In this document: piece after piece, positions 47,180 through 59,283 of the stretch
How the letters are laid out: each line of letters opens with the position of its first letter
How positions within the stretch are numbered: the first letter of the stretch is position 1
NCBI RefSeq assembly: GCF_000715075.1
Contig: NC_134082.1
Coordinates: 145,006,948 to 145,070,947, forward strand
DNA: 64,000 nt
Reading direction: 5' to 3'
Source: Nicotiana tabacum
Taxonomy: Eukaryota > Streptophyta > Magnoliopsida > Solanales > Solanaceae
Position numbers and translations under genes: made by a program
Notes under the pieces: model-generated
Databases searched by the model: none
Told to the model about the DNA's origin: nothing
What the model saw: only the letters and a program-made list of their open reading frames with translations

Positions 47180-47860
47180 TGCCAACCCTATACCACTACA
47201 AAGTAGCGAGATCGGTCGAAGCAGCTTTTACCCGAGATAGTCGGGATCGAATCCACAGGGAACTAGAAGTGGGAATTGTATTCCTATCTAAACTAGAAAT
47301 GCGTAGTGCTCTTAATTACTCTTCCAATCATCTTTTAGTTGGTTGTTACTTCTAATATTTATTCTAATGATAAGCTAAATTAAACTAAGAATGATTTCTT
47401 GTAGGGTCTTCTAAATAGTTAAAGAGGCATTAGGTAAGTGACTATCTCTTAGGTGAATACTTGACGGGATCTAAAGCCTAAGGCAAAGACGTTATGTTGG
47501 GGGTTGTGATATAGCCAATGCACGGAATTACTCACTCTATACCTCTTGGTAGCTTGAGTGACTTTGCCCTAATTGACTTTCTCAAGACCAATTAGGTGTC
47601 AAAATTGTGCAAGCAATATGGGCTCAAGTCAGGTATTACTATCTCTAGGTTTAACTCTTTAATTGGGGCTATCAATCTCTAGATTATACCCCAATTCCTT
47701 GTTGGACTGATTTTCCTAGACTCAAGCTCTCTTTCTCAAGAAGAGCCCAAGTCAAATAGGCACAAATCAGTGTTTGCAACCACTAATTCAACATGGAAAA
47801 CATAAATCAGCCAAATATCAACTACCCATAAACATCTAAGCCTTATATCAAAAGACCCAT

Positions 47861-48226
47861 CAAATACCCACACTAGGGTTGAATTGGCAAAAACGATCCA
47901 TTCCATTCGGGGCTTCGGGGAACCCAAAAATGAAGTCTTTTGACTTGAGAATCAATGATAGATAGACAAGAGATGCCACTAAAGGATGATCTTATACATG
48001 ATTTCAGCGAAGCGTTCAAGTCAAAGACTTAGGCGATCAAAGAAAAAAAGACTTGAAAGTAAAGCCTTCTATTCTACAGCTAAGGCAATAACCTTTCATG
48101 AGGGGAAAGATGCATTCTTTATAGCCGTTACGAAATCTCCCGAAGAGAAAGAGGTCTTTGCTGCTTGACTCCCTTTATTTTCAGCATAGTTATGAAAGGA
48201 CAACCAAATACCCACATTAGGGTTGA
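47861..48226. other. Patch of unknown origin between 22-bp direct repeats
   Basis: CAAATACCCACACTAGGGTT at 47861-47882 recurs with one change at 48205-48226. The 322 bp between (47883-48204) have a texture unlike the LTR around them, with GGGGCTTCGGGGAACCC and AAGACTTGAAAGTAAAG. A 60-codon plus-strand frame at 47986-48168 is Lys/Arg-rich and I do not recognise it. It may be filler DNA copied during break repair, perhaps of organelle origin. That is a guess from base texture only. Confidence 0.4.
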
Positions 48227-48490
48227 GCCCCAACCCTAGCTAATGGGCCTAGCTACTCATAATAATGGAAGAAAACAGAGAAATAGATGAAGAATAACCC
48301 ATATGATTTAATTACAAACTAAGATAAAGAAGATTTAGTGTTAATCTAGCTATAAATTACTCAAAATGAACATAAAACGCCGTTCACGTGCTCTGGTCTC
48401 TTACAGATTAAAAAAGATACCCTAAAAATGTGAAAAGAAAGTATTTATACTAGGCTGAATTTTTTGGACAAAAATTCCGCTGATGAGGTA

Positions 48491-48837
48491 CTGCGGTCCG
48501 CATAAAATACACCGCGGACCGCAATGAGGTTTTTTGGCTTGATTAATCATTCTCTTAATCTGGCTACTGCGGGCCGCATAAATGCACCGTGGCCGCAGTG
48601 GCTTCAACTACGGTCCGCACAAAAAGGACCGCGGACCGCATTGGCTTCCAACAGTTGAAATCCCATCTCTCTGAATCTCTGCTCCGCGGACTACATAAAC
48701 TCGATTGCGGCCGCGGTGAGGCTACTGTGGTCCGCACAAAATGGTTTGCGGCCGCAGTGCTTGAGCTTCCAAAATAGCACCTCTCTGAATCTTCTCGTCG
48801 CGGACTGCATTAAATGGATTGCGGCCACGGTGGGTCT
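48491..48837 (-). repeat. GC-rich CCGCGGNCCGC motif array in the Athila-like LTR
   Basis: Six units of about 40-60 bp each pair two GC-rich arms around an AT-rich spacer, for example CTGCGGTCCGCATAAAATAC then ACCGCGGACCGCAATGAGG. Units start near 48491, 48566, 48609, 48681, 48724 and 48797. The same motif recurs inside the element at 52991-53290 and 53696-53843. Confidence 0.85.
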
Positions 48838-49039
48838 GTTGCAGCTGTGCTTTGACTTGTTCTTGGTACTTGTGCATGTTTCACTCCTTTTTGAGCTGAT
48901 TTTGACTAATTGTCACCTTTTTGACCAAACCCTGCAAACAAGTACAACATGTAAGCTTTTGGGACTATTTTATATATACATTTTTAATCAAAACTCAAGT
49001 AAAAAGGAGTGTAAAATGAACTATAATCCCTCGTTATCA

Positions 49040-50839
49040 ACTCCCTCAAACTTAAGCTTTTGCTTGTCCTCAAGCAAACAAAATAAGACACACCTCCTTA
49101 AGAGTAAATCCAAGAAAATTCAGCTGACCTAAATTGACCTCATTTAGCATCAATTGGGACTAATAATTGCCCTTAATTCAAATGAATCATTAACAATATT
49201 CGACCTTCTAAGCACTATGGTTTTAGTGCGATACAAGAGCATCAAGAGTTGACTCAACTCATCAAAGAAACTCTTTCTACTACTTTGGTCATTGTGGAAC
49301 CCAAACTCATACTTCTTAACTCTCCCTAAGCAAACCTCACTTTTAGGTTGTAGCACTCAGAACAAGGATTGTGGAAAACACATTCATCTCTCTCAAAGAA
49401 AGGTCACAAGTCCGGCTTTAAGTACCATAAGCTTGATGCTTATTTGAGTCTCTACTAATGTAAGCTTCATTAAACTCAAAACCATACAGGACTTTTGTGG
49501 AGATATAGTGAAGGTTTTTTGGTTCAGGGTAGGAAATATTCGGTCTAGGTAGGTTCCATCTTCCCTTAAGCACTTCATTTGCTTCATTTTGGCACACATT
49601 CTCTTGACTTTTTGAGTCATTAACTTCTTTATTAGGAGTTAGAGAGACACACTGTCACTCTTTCTTATTTATTTCAAACATTTTTCTCCTTTATCAACTT
49701 TCATCTCTTTACTTTTATTGAATCCCTTCATTTTTTTTCCTACATTGCTCATTCTTTTTGACTTTTTGATTTTCTTTCTTTTTCATTGCCTTTCTTTTTC
49801 TTCATTTTGTACCTTTTACCACTTTGTTGCATTCCTCGTCTCTTCCCCCAAACTTATGCTTTTGCCTTGTGCTAAGGAAACTTGGGTTCCAAGAGAGGAT
49901 ATTTTTTGAACGGGTAAAGGCTTGTATCGTGGTTTTTGAAACAAAAAGGTCTATGACTCAAAAGGGTTGACTAGGGATATTATCATTGGTAGGCTATGGA
50001 AGTTTTCAAGATATCATTCGGATCAAGGAGAGCGTATAATCACATCTCAAGTCAAACTACACTTAGAATTTCTCCTAGACAAACATTAAGGGCAAGTTCT
50101 AGACTAATGGCTCAGGACTTGGACTTGCAATTTAAATTCTCACCACACAAGCTATAGGATTTCTAAAGAAACAGAGTCGGGGCCCACAACAACCTTAGCT
50201 AAGATTTGAGCAACACAATGGTCCCGTAAAACCACTTGATGATTATCGGCCAATACAAGAGTCTCAAGGTCACAACTTTTACCATCCGATACACAACAAT
50301 TTGTTTTTGACCGTAGGATCAAAGGCAAACGTGTGAGGCCCAAGTGAAGATTTTCTTTAGGCACCATTAATCACTAGCTACTATTTACACAAAAAGCAAA
50401 AAGAAAACAGACTCAAACCCTTAAGAAGGTGGTCATGACATCCATCATTGGGAAGAGCCACCCGGTTCACACAAACTCCACCGTTGGAAAGAACCGTGGC
50501 ATTAAGAAAACCAAAGGCTTATTGAACGTAAAAACTCAAAATAAGAAGCTACGAAAGTGAAGTAAGAAGCTATGAAAGAAAAAATACGGAAAGTAGAATG
50601 AATATGTACAAGAGGGGATTTAGATGAATATACATAAGGGGGAATGAATATATACATCATAAAGTAACTTTATATACAGACCAAAGTTGCAAAATACGAA
50701 AAGTGAACTAAAATGGTAAAATTATGTATATACCAAAAGTAAAAAGAAAGCATAATAAAAAAAAGTAGTGTCATATATACAACCCAAATCATCCAAATAG
50801 GGCTACCCCCTCAAATGAAAGCTAGCATTGTCCTCAATG
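49040..50839 (-). other. Non-coding 3' tail of the Athila-like element
   Basis: No gene is supported. On the minus strand there are two phrases of the type AAGC(A/T)TAAGTTTG(G/A)GGGA: near 49860, and at 49040-49060 next to the LTR. The latter is the likely polypurine tract. A T/C-rich stretch lies at 49650-49850. Long non-coding 3' regions are usual in Athila/Tat elements. Confidence 0.6.
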
Positions 50840-52902
50840 CTAACTAACTAAAATAAGATCAATAAAAGATAAAGAGTCTAGAGAAACTCCATATTGGCCC
50901 TCTGTCTGCATGGGATCATGAGCTTGGGTCCTTAGGTTCTCGGGCTGCTCGAGAGCCTGTGACTGGATCCCTGTAACATGTGTCTCCACTGGGAATTGGG
51001 TCTGCACTGGGTCTTGGGCCTGCACTGGGGACTGAGGCTGGCTAGAGGACTCTCTCTGTGGGTCCTCCAACTGTATCACAACATCATCAGCAAGGGGAAT
51101 CACCCTCTTCCTCTTTGTTGGCCTCTCTACCTCCAGCTCCGGCTCAGGCTGGGCTATTGGAGCCGGGTCATGCAATAAAAGTTCCAAAGGAAAGTGATCA
51201 ACCTTTAATTTTTTTACCTCCACCCTCAACTCTTTCACCGACTCCTTGGAAGCTCGAGTCTTTCTCAACTTCTTTATTTCTTTGGTGAGCTCTTTTAATT
51301 CTTTTCCATGTGTACCAATAGCCTCTAATATCAACTACTGGTTCTCTAGGAGCTTCTTCTAGTGTTCCATAAGCTCCTTGAGAGTATCCTCCACTGACTG
51401 TGAGACATGTGGATAAGGGGGTACCGACTGGGCTGAAACCGAGGTAGAAAGTACAGATAGCTTAGAAATGGTTGTCTGCATCCAGATATTGATACTGGCA
51501 AGGGTCTGGTTTAGACGGTGGGCAGTCAATGGGTAGGCTGAAGAGGAGGGTATATATGGGGCAGTGGTAGTAGAGGGACCTGAGGCCGTATCTAGGGTAG
51601 CTGAAAGAGGCTGAGTAGGAGTTACTACTACTATTAGATCTTTAGACTGGCCAGTAGAAGCAGTGGAGTTGCTTTTAGAATCTTTGCCTTTGGGGTTGTT
51701 ATCACCATGTAGGCTCTACCAGGAAAAGGGTGCCTTCAGTTTCACCTTCACATCGAATCTCCTTTTTTCTACATCCTGATCCTCAAAGTACATAGTCAGG
51801 AAATTTGGGAAGGGGTATGATCTATCACCTTCGTTGACCACCCATGTGATTACCCTGGACATAACATTCCCGATGTTAATCGGGTACCCCGCTATGATAA
51901 ACACCACCAATATAGCCTGAGAGATAGGAAGAGAGTTCTCTTGAGTGGTGGGGTCTAGCCTGCTGCAAACAAATGTCTCCCACCCTTTGGCCTCAAAGTT
52001 CAGGGTTTTCCTCAAAATTTTGACTCCTACTGTCAACCATGCTGGGGTGGTACCTGGGATTTCCAAGTATTCTGCTAACCACAGACGGGCATCCTCCCCC
52101 AATGCTACCTTTTCTAAATATAATATTTCTTCCTCCTCCGAAAAGACCAGGTAGTCATTTATTGTTTTCCCATCAAACTTTATTTTCAAATTTCGCACCT
52201 TGGTTACTGTAGTGCCCTTTTTGATGTGGGCAACATTAGTGTAAAACTCTTTCACCAAGTGCTCATTTGCATCCTCAACGTTAACTGTGAAATAGTCCCA
52301 GCCCGGCCTCTCTCTGAATTGCCTCTGCACATTTGGGTTGTGAGGCAGAAGGTCTTTGTCAATGAATCTCCGTTCAGGTATTAACTTTCTCTCGGGCTAC
52401 CATTCTCTAAACTTATGTTATGCCACTTCACTGACAAAACTATCTTTCCAAGCTTTCGATTTTCTGGTTCTAGCCACCCCTCTTACTTGGGGCTCACCCC
52501 TCCTTCTTCTTCTTCTATGGGATCCTCACCGGTTGTTGAAGCTGTAGGTGAGGTAGAAGACACATCATCACCACTCTCAGCTGAGCCCTCAGATGACTCA
52601 GAAGAAATTGCCATGGAAGCTTGAGTAGTAGGAGTGCCCGGAGGTGTATCTCTCAATCTTCGCCTTTCCGGTCAGTCAGGAACATACTCCGGCACTAACT
52701 CGGAGTCAGATGCCTCCCGGGAGGGCACATACTCACTTCTCGAATTGGAAACAGCCCTATCCGTAACCCTTATTGACTTTCTGGTATCTTTGATTGCATG
52801 CCGGACTTGTAAGGTCAATCTGATCATGCCTTGTCCCCTACCCCGGGAGGACTTTCCCCTTTGTTTTCCACCACCGCCTCGTAATTTAACCATTTTCTGC
52901 AA
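50840..52902 (-). pseudogene. Athila-like ORF3 (envelope-position protein), broken
   Basis: The reading starts at 52902 with a basic Gly/Arg/Lys-rich stretch (MVKLRGGGGKQRGKSSRGRG), shifts frame near 52.4-52.6 kb and continues as a 204-codon frame (52330-51716). Motifs there are ERPGWDYFTV, LVKEFYTNV and DARLWLAEYLEIPGTT, resembling the putative plant transposon protein domain. After a stop the reading goes on through a Ser/Thr-rich linker to 51334-50840. That last part starts with charged heptads (ELKELTKEIKKLRKT), probably a coiled coil, and then becomes Gln/Pro-rich. Athila elements carry an ORF in this place, sometimes called envelope-like. I see no convincing signal or membrane segment. 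Confidence 0.65.
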
Positions 52903-52990
52903 GTGGAATTCAGTTGAAGCTTGTTAGTATCAGAAGAATTAGTGAATGACATAATTGCATGAAACAGATGAAAATAGTTGCAGATAGCAG

Positions 52991-53290
52991 ATTGCGGACC
53001 ACATAAAATGTAGTGCGGTCGCAAAGGGATCCCTGCGGACCGCACAAGATAGCACCGCGATCCGCATTGAGGTGGGGGTCAGACTACCCACTCTCTAATA
53101 AAGGTCACCGCGACCGCACAAAATGGTACCGCAGTCCGTATTAAGGCACCGCGGATTGCAGAAAATCCACCGCAGACCGTACAAAATCCACCGCGACCGC
53201 GGTCCTCAATTTGTGACTTTCTGAAGTTTGACCACCGCGGTTCGCACAAAATGGCATTACGGACTGCGAAGAAGCACCGCGGACCGCGAT
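52991..53290 (-). repeat. GC-rich CCGCGGNCCGC motif array, internal copy 1
   Basis: About six to seven units of the same design as in the LTR, for example CCTGCGGACCGCACAAGATA with ACCGCGATCCGCATTGAGG, and CACCGCGACCGCACAAAATG. The AT-rich CACAAAATG spacer is kept in most units. The array sits at the start of the ORF3 region, upstream of its ATG on the element strand. Confidence 0.83.
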
Positions 53291-53695
53291 AAGCCACAAG
53301 CAGTAATACCAACCTAGGGTTTTAAATTTTTCTCATTTTAAAGCCTAAATGCACATATTGTGAAACCACTAGGTAGTTAATCATTATATTTAACTAATTA
53401 CTCCTAATCTAAACACATTATGCAACCCTAAGCTAAAAGTTGAAAGAAGAAAGGGAAGAAGAAGACATATAAGTAACCAATTAAAAGAAAATAAACACAA
53501 TTAAAGACTAAGGGAAGATTAAAAATACCAGTAATGGGATGTAGACAAATGAATGAGAGTGAGTGATTGAATTCGTGCAGTTAGGGCGTAGATGAATAGT
53601 ATTTTTTCTATTTAGTGTGCAAAAGAGCAAAAACTTTTAAATGAAGGCCTCATGTCCTATTTATAGAAAAAGGACCTGGGGCCCACTTCAACTAT
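53291..53695 (-). other. Spacer between motif arrays
   Basis: AT-rich and non-coding. No open frame, promoter or repeat was recognised. Confidence 0.5.
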
Positions 53696-53843
53696 CCACC
53701 GTGGACCGCACAAAATTGCACCGCGGTCTGCGGTACTCACAAGTTAGAAGCCCTGGGGAGACGTCCACTGTGGACCACAAGAAATGCTCTGCAGCCGCAG
53801 TGGTCCACCGCGGACCGCACAAAATGCATTACGACCGTGGTGG
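53696..53843 (-). repeat. GC-rich CCGCGGNCCGC motif array, internal copy 2
   Basis: Three further units, starting CCACCGTGGACCGCACAAAA, CCACTGTGGACCACAAGAAA and CCACCGCGGACCGCACAAAA, each followed by a GC-rich second arm. Confidence 0.8.
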
Positions 53844-54049
53844 AAAACTTCAGAGAATGCACATTTTTCCAAACTTGGTCCTGCACTACATCAAGATAAT
53901 CCCACACATATCTCACAACCCGTTAGTCTAAAAGCAAATCCTATAATACAAAGAAAAACAAAAAGAAAGACACATGGGTTGCCTCCCAAGAAGCGCTTGA
54001 TTTAACGTCGCGACACGACACAGGTTACCATCAAATCACTTTAGATGGA

Positions 54050-57000
54050 TCAATGCCACCACATGGATGTCATCAATCTTGCCGAGGTAGTGCTTGACCC
54101 TATGCCCATTAACTCTGAAAACCTCCCCATTTTTTTATTCAAGTCAAGATCACCAAACACAGTCACAAACACCACTTCAAAAGGTTCACTCCATTTCGAC
54201 TTAAGCTTTCCCGGAAATAGACATAACCGAGAATTGAACAAGAGAACCAAATCACCCACTTTGAACTCCTTGCAACGAGCATATTTATCATGAAGGTACT
54301 TCATCTTGTCCTTGTACAAGGATGAACTGGAGTAGGCATAGAATCAGAATTCATCAAGTTCATTAAGCTGTTCCACACGAAGATTTGCTGCCACATCCCA
54401 TTCAAGATTCAGTTTCCTCAAAGCCCACATGGCCTTGTGCTCTAACTCAACCGGTAGATCGCAAGCTTTCCAAACACCAACCGATACGGAGACATACCAA
54501 TTGGAGTCTTGTAAGTAGTCCTATAAGACCATAGAGCATCATCCAACTTCTTTGACCAATCGGTCCTATTTGCATTGACCGTCTTTGACAGTATACTCTT
54601 GATTTCCCTGTTTGAGACTTCAACTTGGCCACTCGCCTAAGGATGATAAGGAGTAGAAACTTTGTGATTGGCACCATACTTTGCAAGTAAAGTGTCAAAA
54701 GCTCGATTACAAAAATGAGACCCCCCATCACTTATGATTGCACGAGGAGTGTCAAACCTAGTAAAAATGCTCTTCTTGAGAAACGCAACAACACTCCAGG
54801 CCTCATTATTGGGTAAATCCATGGCTTCAACCCACTTTGAAGCATAGTCAACCGCCACAAGAATATATGTGTTCCCGCACGAGTTAACAAACAGGCCCAT
54901 AAAATCAATGGCTTATACATCAAAAATATCAACTTCAAGAATGGTATTGAGAGGCATCTCATCTTTCTTCAAAATTCCACCCTCTCTTTGACATTCGTCA
55001 CATCTCTTCACAAGTTCACTTGCATCTTTGTACAAAGTTGGCGAATAAAACCTACAACTAAGAACTTTTGAAGCCATCCTCGCTCCGCCATGATGGCCAC
55101 CATAGGGAGAGGAATGACAAGCCTCTAAGATACTCAATTGCTCCTCCTCCGGGACACACCTTCGGATCACACCATTCGTGCAGATATTGAACAAGTACGA
55201 CTCATCCCAATAGAAGTCCAAACTATACCGTTTGAGCTTTTTCCTTTGGTTAGAAGAGAGCTCGCACGGGATTATACCAGTCACAAGGAAATTAGCAACA
55301 TCCACAAACCATGGCATACCATTCACCAACACAAAAAGGAGTTGCTCATCAGGAAATAAATCATTGATCTCTAGGCAATCACGAGGCCTCCCCTCCTCCT
55401 CCAAGCGGGAAAAGTGGTTCGCCACTTGGTTTTGACTACCCTTTCGTCCCACAATCTCCAAATCAAACTCTTGAAGTAGCAAGACCCATCGTATCAACCT
55501 AGCTTTGGAATCCTTCTTCGTCATCAAGTACCGGAGTGCGGCATGATCGATATGAACTATGACCTTGGCACCCATGAGATACATCCGAAATTTCTCCATT
55601 GCAAATACAATAGCCAAAAGCTTTTTCTCAGTCATCGTGTAGTTCACTTAAGCATCATTCATTGTCTTGCTCGCATAGTACACCGGATGAAACATTTTGT
55701 TCACTCTTTGACCCAAGACCACCCCAACCGCAACATCACTCGTGTCACACAAGAGCCCAAAAGGTGGGTGCGATAATAATAGGAGTGGTAGTCAACTTGT
55801 GCTTGAGAAGTTCAAAGGTTTGCATACATCTCTCATCGAACACGAACTTGGCATCTTTTTCCAATAACTTGCATAATGGATTCACTAACTTCAAAAAGTC
55901 TTTGATAAATCTCCGGTATAACCCCACATACCCAAGAAAACTTCTAACTCCCTTGACAGAAGTAGGGGGAAGGAGCCTTGAAATCACATCAACTTTTGCT
56001 TTGTCCACCTCTATATCATGCTTTGAAATTTTATGCCCAAGAACTATGCCCTCCTCAACCATGAAGTGGCATTTCTTCCAATTAAGAACAATAATGGTTT
56101 CTTCACAACGGGCTAACACTCTATCAAGATTTTTCAAACATTCATCAAACGAGTCACCCACAACACTAAAGTCGTCCATGAATACCTCTAAAATATCTTC
56201 CATCATATCGGTGAAAATTGCCATCATACACCGCTGGAAGGTAGCCGGTGCATTACACAACCCAAAAGGCATCCTAGAAAAAGCAAAGGTGCCATATGGA
56301 CAAGTAAAGGTGGTCTTCTCCTGATCTTCCAATGCAATCAAAATTTGGTTTTACCTAGAATACCCATCCAAGAAACAGTAGAAGGCACACCAAGCAAGTC
56401 TGTCTAACATCTGATCATGAAAAAGCAATGGAAAGTGATCCTTGCGGGTCACTTTATTCAACGTGTGGTAGTCCATGCACACCCTCCACCCGGTGACAGT
56501 CCTTGTTGGAATCAACTCATTCTGCGAATTTGTAACCACAGTCATACCACTCTTTTTTGGTACATATTGCACCAGCGAAGTCCAAGAGCAATCAGAGATG
56601 GGGTACACAACCCCAGCATCCAACCACTTGATCACCTCCTTTTTCACAACTTCTTGCATTGCCTCGTTCAACCTCCTTTGATGTTCCAAGGAGGGCTTTG
56701 CATCATCTTCCAGAATAATCTTGTGCATACAGAATACGGGGCTTATCCGAATATCAGCTAATGTCCATCCAATTGCCTTCTTCCACTTTTGAAGCACCAC
56801 CAATGTGGCATCAACCTGCATGTTAGTAAGACAAGAGGAAAGAATAACTAGCAAAGTTAAACCAGGGCCTAAGAATTCATACCTGAGGTGTGGAGGCAAC
56901 GGCTTCAACTCCAACACCAGAGATTCCTCGATTGAAGGTTTTGTTGGTGGAGTCTTCCTATTCTTAAGATCCAAAGAGAGTTTCCTAGGCTCATAATAGT

Positions 57001-57250
57001 AAGAGCCCATTCCATGCAAAGCATTCACACACTCCACTTGGCCTTCATCCTCATTTACATCAAGATTCAACAACATTGCTTCTAGAGGGTCCTCCACATT
57101 GATCATTGCACTAGTATCATCAACTATCACTGCCGTGACAAGGTCCACAAAAGAGCACACTTCAGAACTGTTAGGCTGCGTTATTAACTTGCAGACATGA
57201 AAGACCACTTTCTCATTACCCACCCGGAAGGTGAGTTCCCCTGCTTCCAC
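54050..57250 (-). pseudogene. Athila-like pol: reverse transcriptase, RNase H, integrase, lightly damaged
   Basis: The frame 57250-56351 leads into the reverse transcriptase (WRVCMDYHTLNKVTRKDHFP, FLDGYS). One TAA at 56351-56353 precedes 56341-55745, which holds TTFTCPYGTFAFSRMPFGLC and the catalytic FMDD. A frame change near 55760 and a TAA in MNDA-stop-VNYTM lead to RNase H and the integrase zinc region (55647-54913; [31 protein letters not shown]). The integrase core (54900-54637) keeps VDYASKWVEA and AIISDGGSHF. A TAG in YHP-stop-ASGQVEV sits where Gln is expected. The tail runs to 54050. This is the best-preserved pol in the window, with catalytic residues kept and only a handful of lesions. 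Confidence 0.87.
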
Positions 57251-57255
57251 ATCAA

Positions 57256-57747
57256 CTAAGGCCTTCCCAGTAGAAAGGAAAGGTCTTCCAATATGATTGG
57301 AACCTCATAATCTACCTCACAATCCAAGATCACAAAATTAGCTAGCAAGATAAATTTGTCCACTCGGACAAGAACGTCATCAATAATACCCAGTGGTCTC
57401 TTCATAGTTCTATCTGCCATTTGCAATCTCATGGAAGTCGGCCTCGGTTTCCCAATACCCAAAGTCTTGAAAACTGAGTAGGGCATCACGTTGATACTTG
57501 CCCCCAAATCACATAGAGCTTTTGCAAAGTCTGCACTCCCAATAGTGTAAGGAATGGTGAAAGCACCGAGATCTTCTAGCTTCAGGGCCATTGAGTGCAC
57601 TATTGCACTAACTTGGTGGGTTATCTTGATAGTTTCGCAATCCATGGATCTTTTCTTTGTCACCAAGTCCTTCATGAATTTAGCATAACCCGACATTTTC
57701 TCTAGAGCCTCCACCAAAGGCACGTTAATAGATAATCTCTTCATCAT
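57256..57747 (-). pseudogene. Athila-like aspartic protease segment
   Basis: This 163-codon frame holds FAKALCDLGASINVMPYSVF, the retropepsin-like active-site region of Athila polyproteins, and ends SFLLGRP, the second conserved block. The next domain begins in a different frame at 57250, so a small indel separates them. The protease would cut the Gag-Pol polyprotein in the particle. Confidence 0.78.
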
Positions 57748-59283
57748 GTCATAAATTTCTTAAACTGATTCTCATTTTTCTGCTTCGCGAGCCTTTGAGG
57801 ATAAAGTGGAGGTGGCCTTAGCAAAGGAGCCTTGGCTTTAGGCACAACCATTTCCATCATGTCTATTACGTGTTCCCTAGACGGGTTCAAGTCATTCTGA
57901 GTTTTCACCTTGGCATCTTGGATATCAGTCCTCACTTCCTCATTCACGTTCTCATCAATCACATTTTCAACCACCAAAGGAATCTCATCTTCTTGCAACT
58001 CAACTTCATCACTCAAAATTTCTTTTTGTTTAGAGGCATTCACATCACCGCCTCGTCCACTTCTTGTAGTTACCGCCATAACATACCCGGAATTGTTTCC
58101 ACCCTTCAGGTTCACTACCGTATTACTTGGTAGAGCCCTCTTAGGGAGAGTTTTCAAGGATTGTGAGATTTGGCCTAATTGAACCTCCAATTTTCTGATT
58201 GAAGTATTGTGGGAAGACAACTGAGCATCAGAGTCCGCATTCTTTTTCATCATCTGTTCAAACATCATTTTAATTCTCCCTATTTCATTGTTGGAAGAAC
58301 TAGGACCTTGGGATGGAAATGGGGGTGGATTTTTTGGTTGTTGATACATTGGGGGCCTTTGAAAGCCTTGCCCCTGATTTCCTTGGTTAAGCCATTGTTC
58401 CAACCACCCTGATTGTTGTTACCACCCCAATTGTTGTTGTTGCCATTCCAATTACCCTAATTGTTCTGATTATTATTCTGATTGCCCCAATTGGAATTTT
58501 GGTTGTTGTTCCCCCAATTACTATTCCCTTGTTGTTGTTGATTTCCCTAATTGCCTTGGGGTCTCCATTGTTGTTAGTTAGAAGAATTGCCCCGTTGGCC
58601 CTGTTAATTGTTCACATATTGCACCTTTTTATTCTGCCCATTATAACCATCATCTTGGAATCCACCACCATTATTGTCATATTGATCCGAACTCCCTTGG
58701 TTCTATTGACCTCTTTGTCTTCTTTTGTTCACTAGTATGTTGACACCCTCCATAGCATTAACCTGTCATGGATTTTAAACCTACTGTAACTGTGCTTTTT
58801 CTAACTGGTTCATTGTTGTTGTCAGCTCTACTATTGCCTGCCCATGATCATGTAGCTCGTTGTGCAAGTGAGTGATTGTGGGGTCACTCTATCGCACATT
58901 GGCTCTACTTTGCCAAGCGGAGGACGTGTCAGCTATCTCGTCAAGAATGTCACAAGCCTCATCATAAGACAGCTTCATGAAATTACCCCCAGCAAGTTGG
59001 TTCACTATGCACTGATTTGTTGTGTTAATGCCCTGGTAGAATGTCTGTTGTATCATTGCCTCAGTCATATCATTGTTGGGACATTCCTTTACCATGGTTC
59101 TTTATCTCTCTCATATCTCATGTAATGGTTCGGTGGGATCCTGCTTGAAAACTAAGATCTCATCCCTCAATGCTTCCATGTGCCCCGGTGAAAAAAACTT
59201 TGCAATGAATTTATCCGCCAACTCATCCCAAGTAGTGATGCAATGGTTAGGAAGTCGTTCAAGCCAATCCAATGCCTTCCCTC
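57744..59283 (-). pseudogene. Athila-like gag, interrupted at its N-terminal side
   Basis: From 59283 leftward: ALDWLERLPNHCITTWDELA and KFFSPGHMEALRDEI belong to the retrotransposon gag domain. MVKECPNNDMTEAMIQQTFY follows (59095-58889). A low-complexity Asn/Gln/Gly-rich stretch (about 58740-58400) comes next. Then a 219-codon frame (58403-57744) has a heptad-like region (KMMFEQMMKKNADSDAQLSS) and the AVTTRSGR phrase that marks the gag-protease linker in this lineage. Stops and shifts separate the pieces. The N-terminal part is cut off by the repeat at 59284. Confidence 0.78.

Larger units (their letters stand above)
47180..49039 (-). repeat. 3' LTR of the Athila-like gypsy element (1860 bp)
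   Basis: In plus orientation it runs TGCCAACCCTATACC...CTCGTTATCA. On the minus strand it begins TGATAACGAGGG right after the purine tract AAGCTTAAGTTTGAGGGAGT. It ends with a CCCTGTGGATTCGATCCCG...GGTTGGCA region typical of Athila/Tat LTRs. It contains six copies of a GC-rich motif and a foreign-looking patch (47883-48204). The 5' partner LTR is not in the window. Confidence 0.75.
47180..59283 (-). mobile_element. Athila-like Ty3/gypsy retrotransposon with ORF3, 5' end missing
   Basis: On the minus strand the order is gag, protease, reverse transcriptase, RNase H, integrase (59283-54050), a spacer with GC-rich motifs, an ORF3-type region (52902-50840), a long non-coding tail and a 3' LTR. 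Reverse transcriptase before integrase is the Ty3/gypsy order. The AVTTRSGR phrase, the ALCDLGASINVMP protease and the extra downstream ORF point to the Athila lineage. The left end interrupts the Sirevirus gag. The right end breaks in mid-gag at a further repeat (59284), so the 5' LTR should lie to the right of the window. Confidence 0.83.

Noticed and set aside
48491..48837. CRISPR-like spaced repeats
   Set aside because: Units are imperfect, arms and spacers both vary, and the setting is a plant LTR. It is a degenerate tandem repeat.
55662..56324. 220-codon plus-strand frame
   Set aside because: It is exactly antisense to the Athila-like reverse transcriptase and has no domain.
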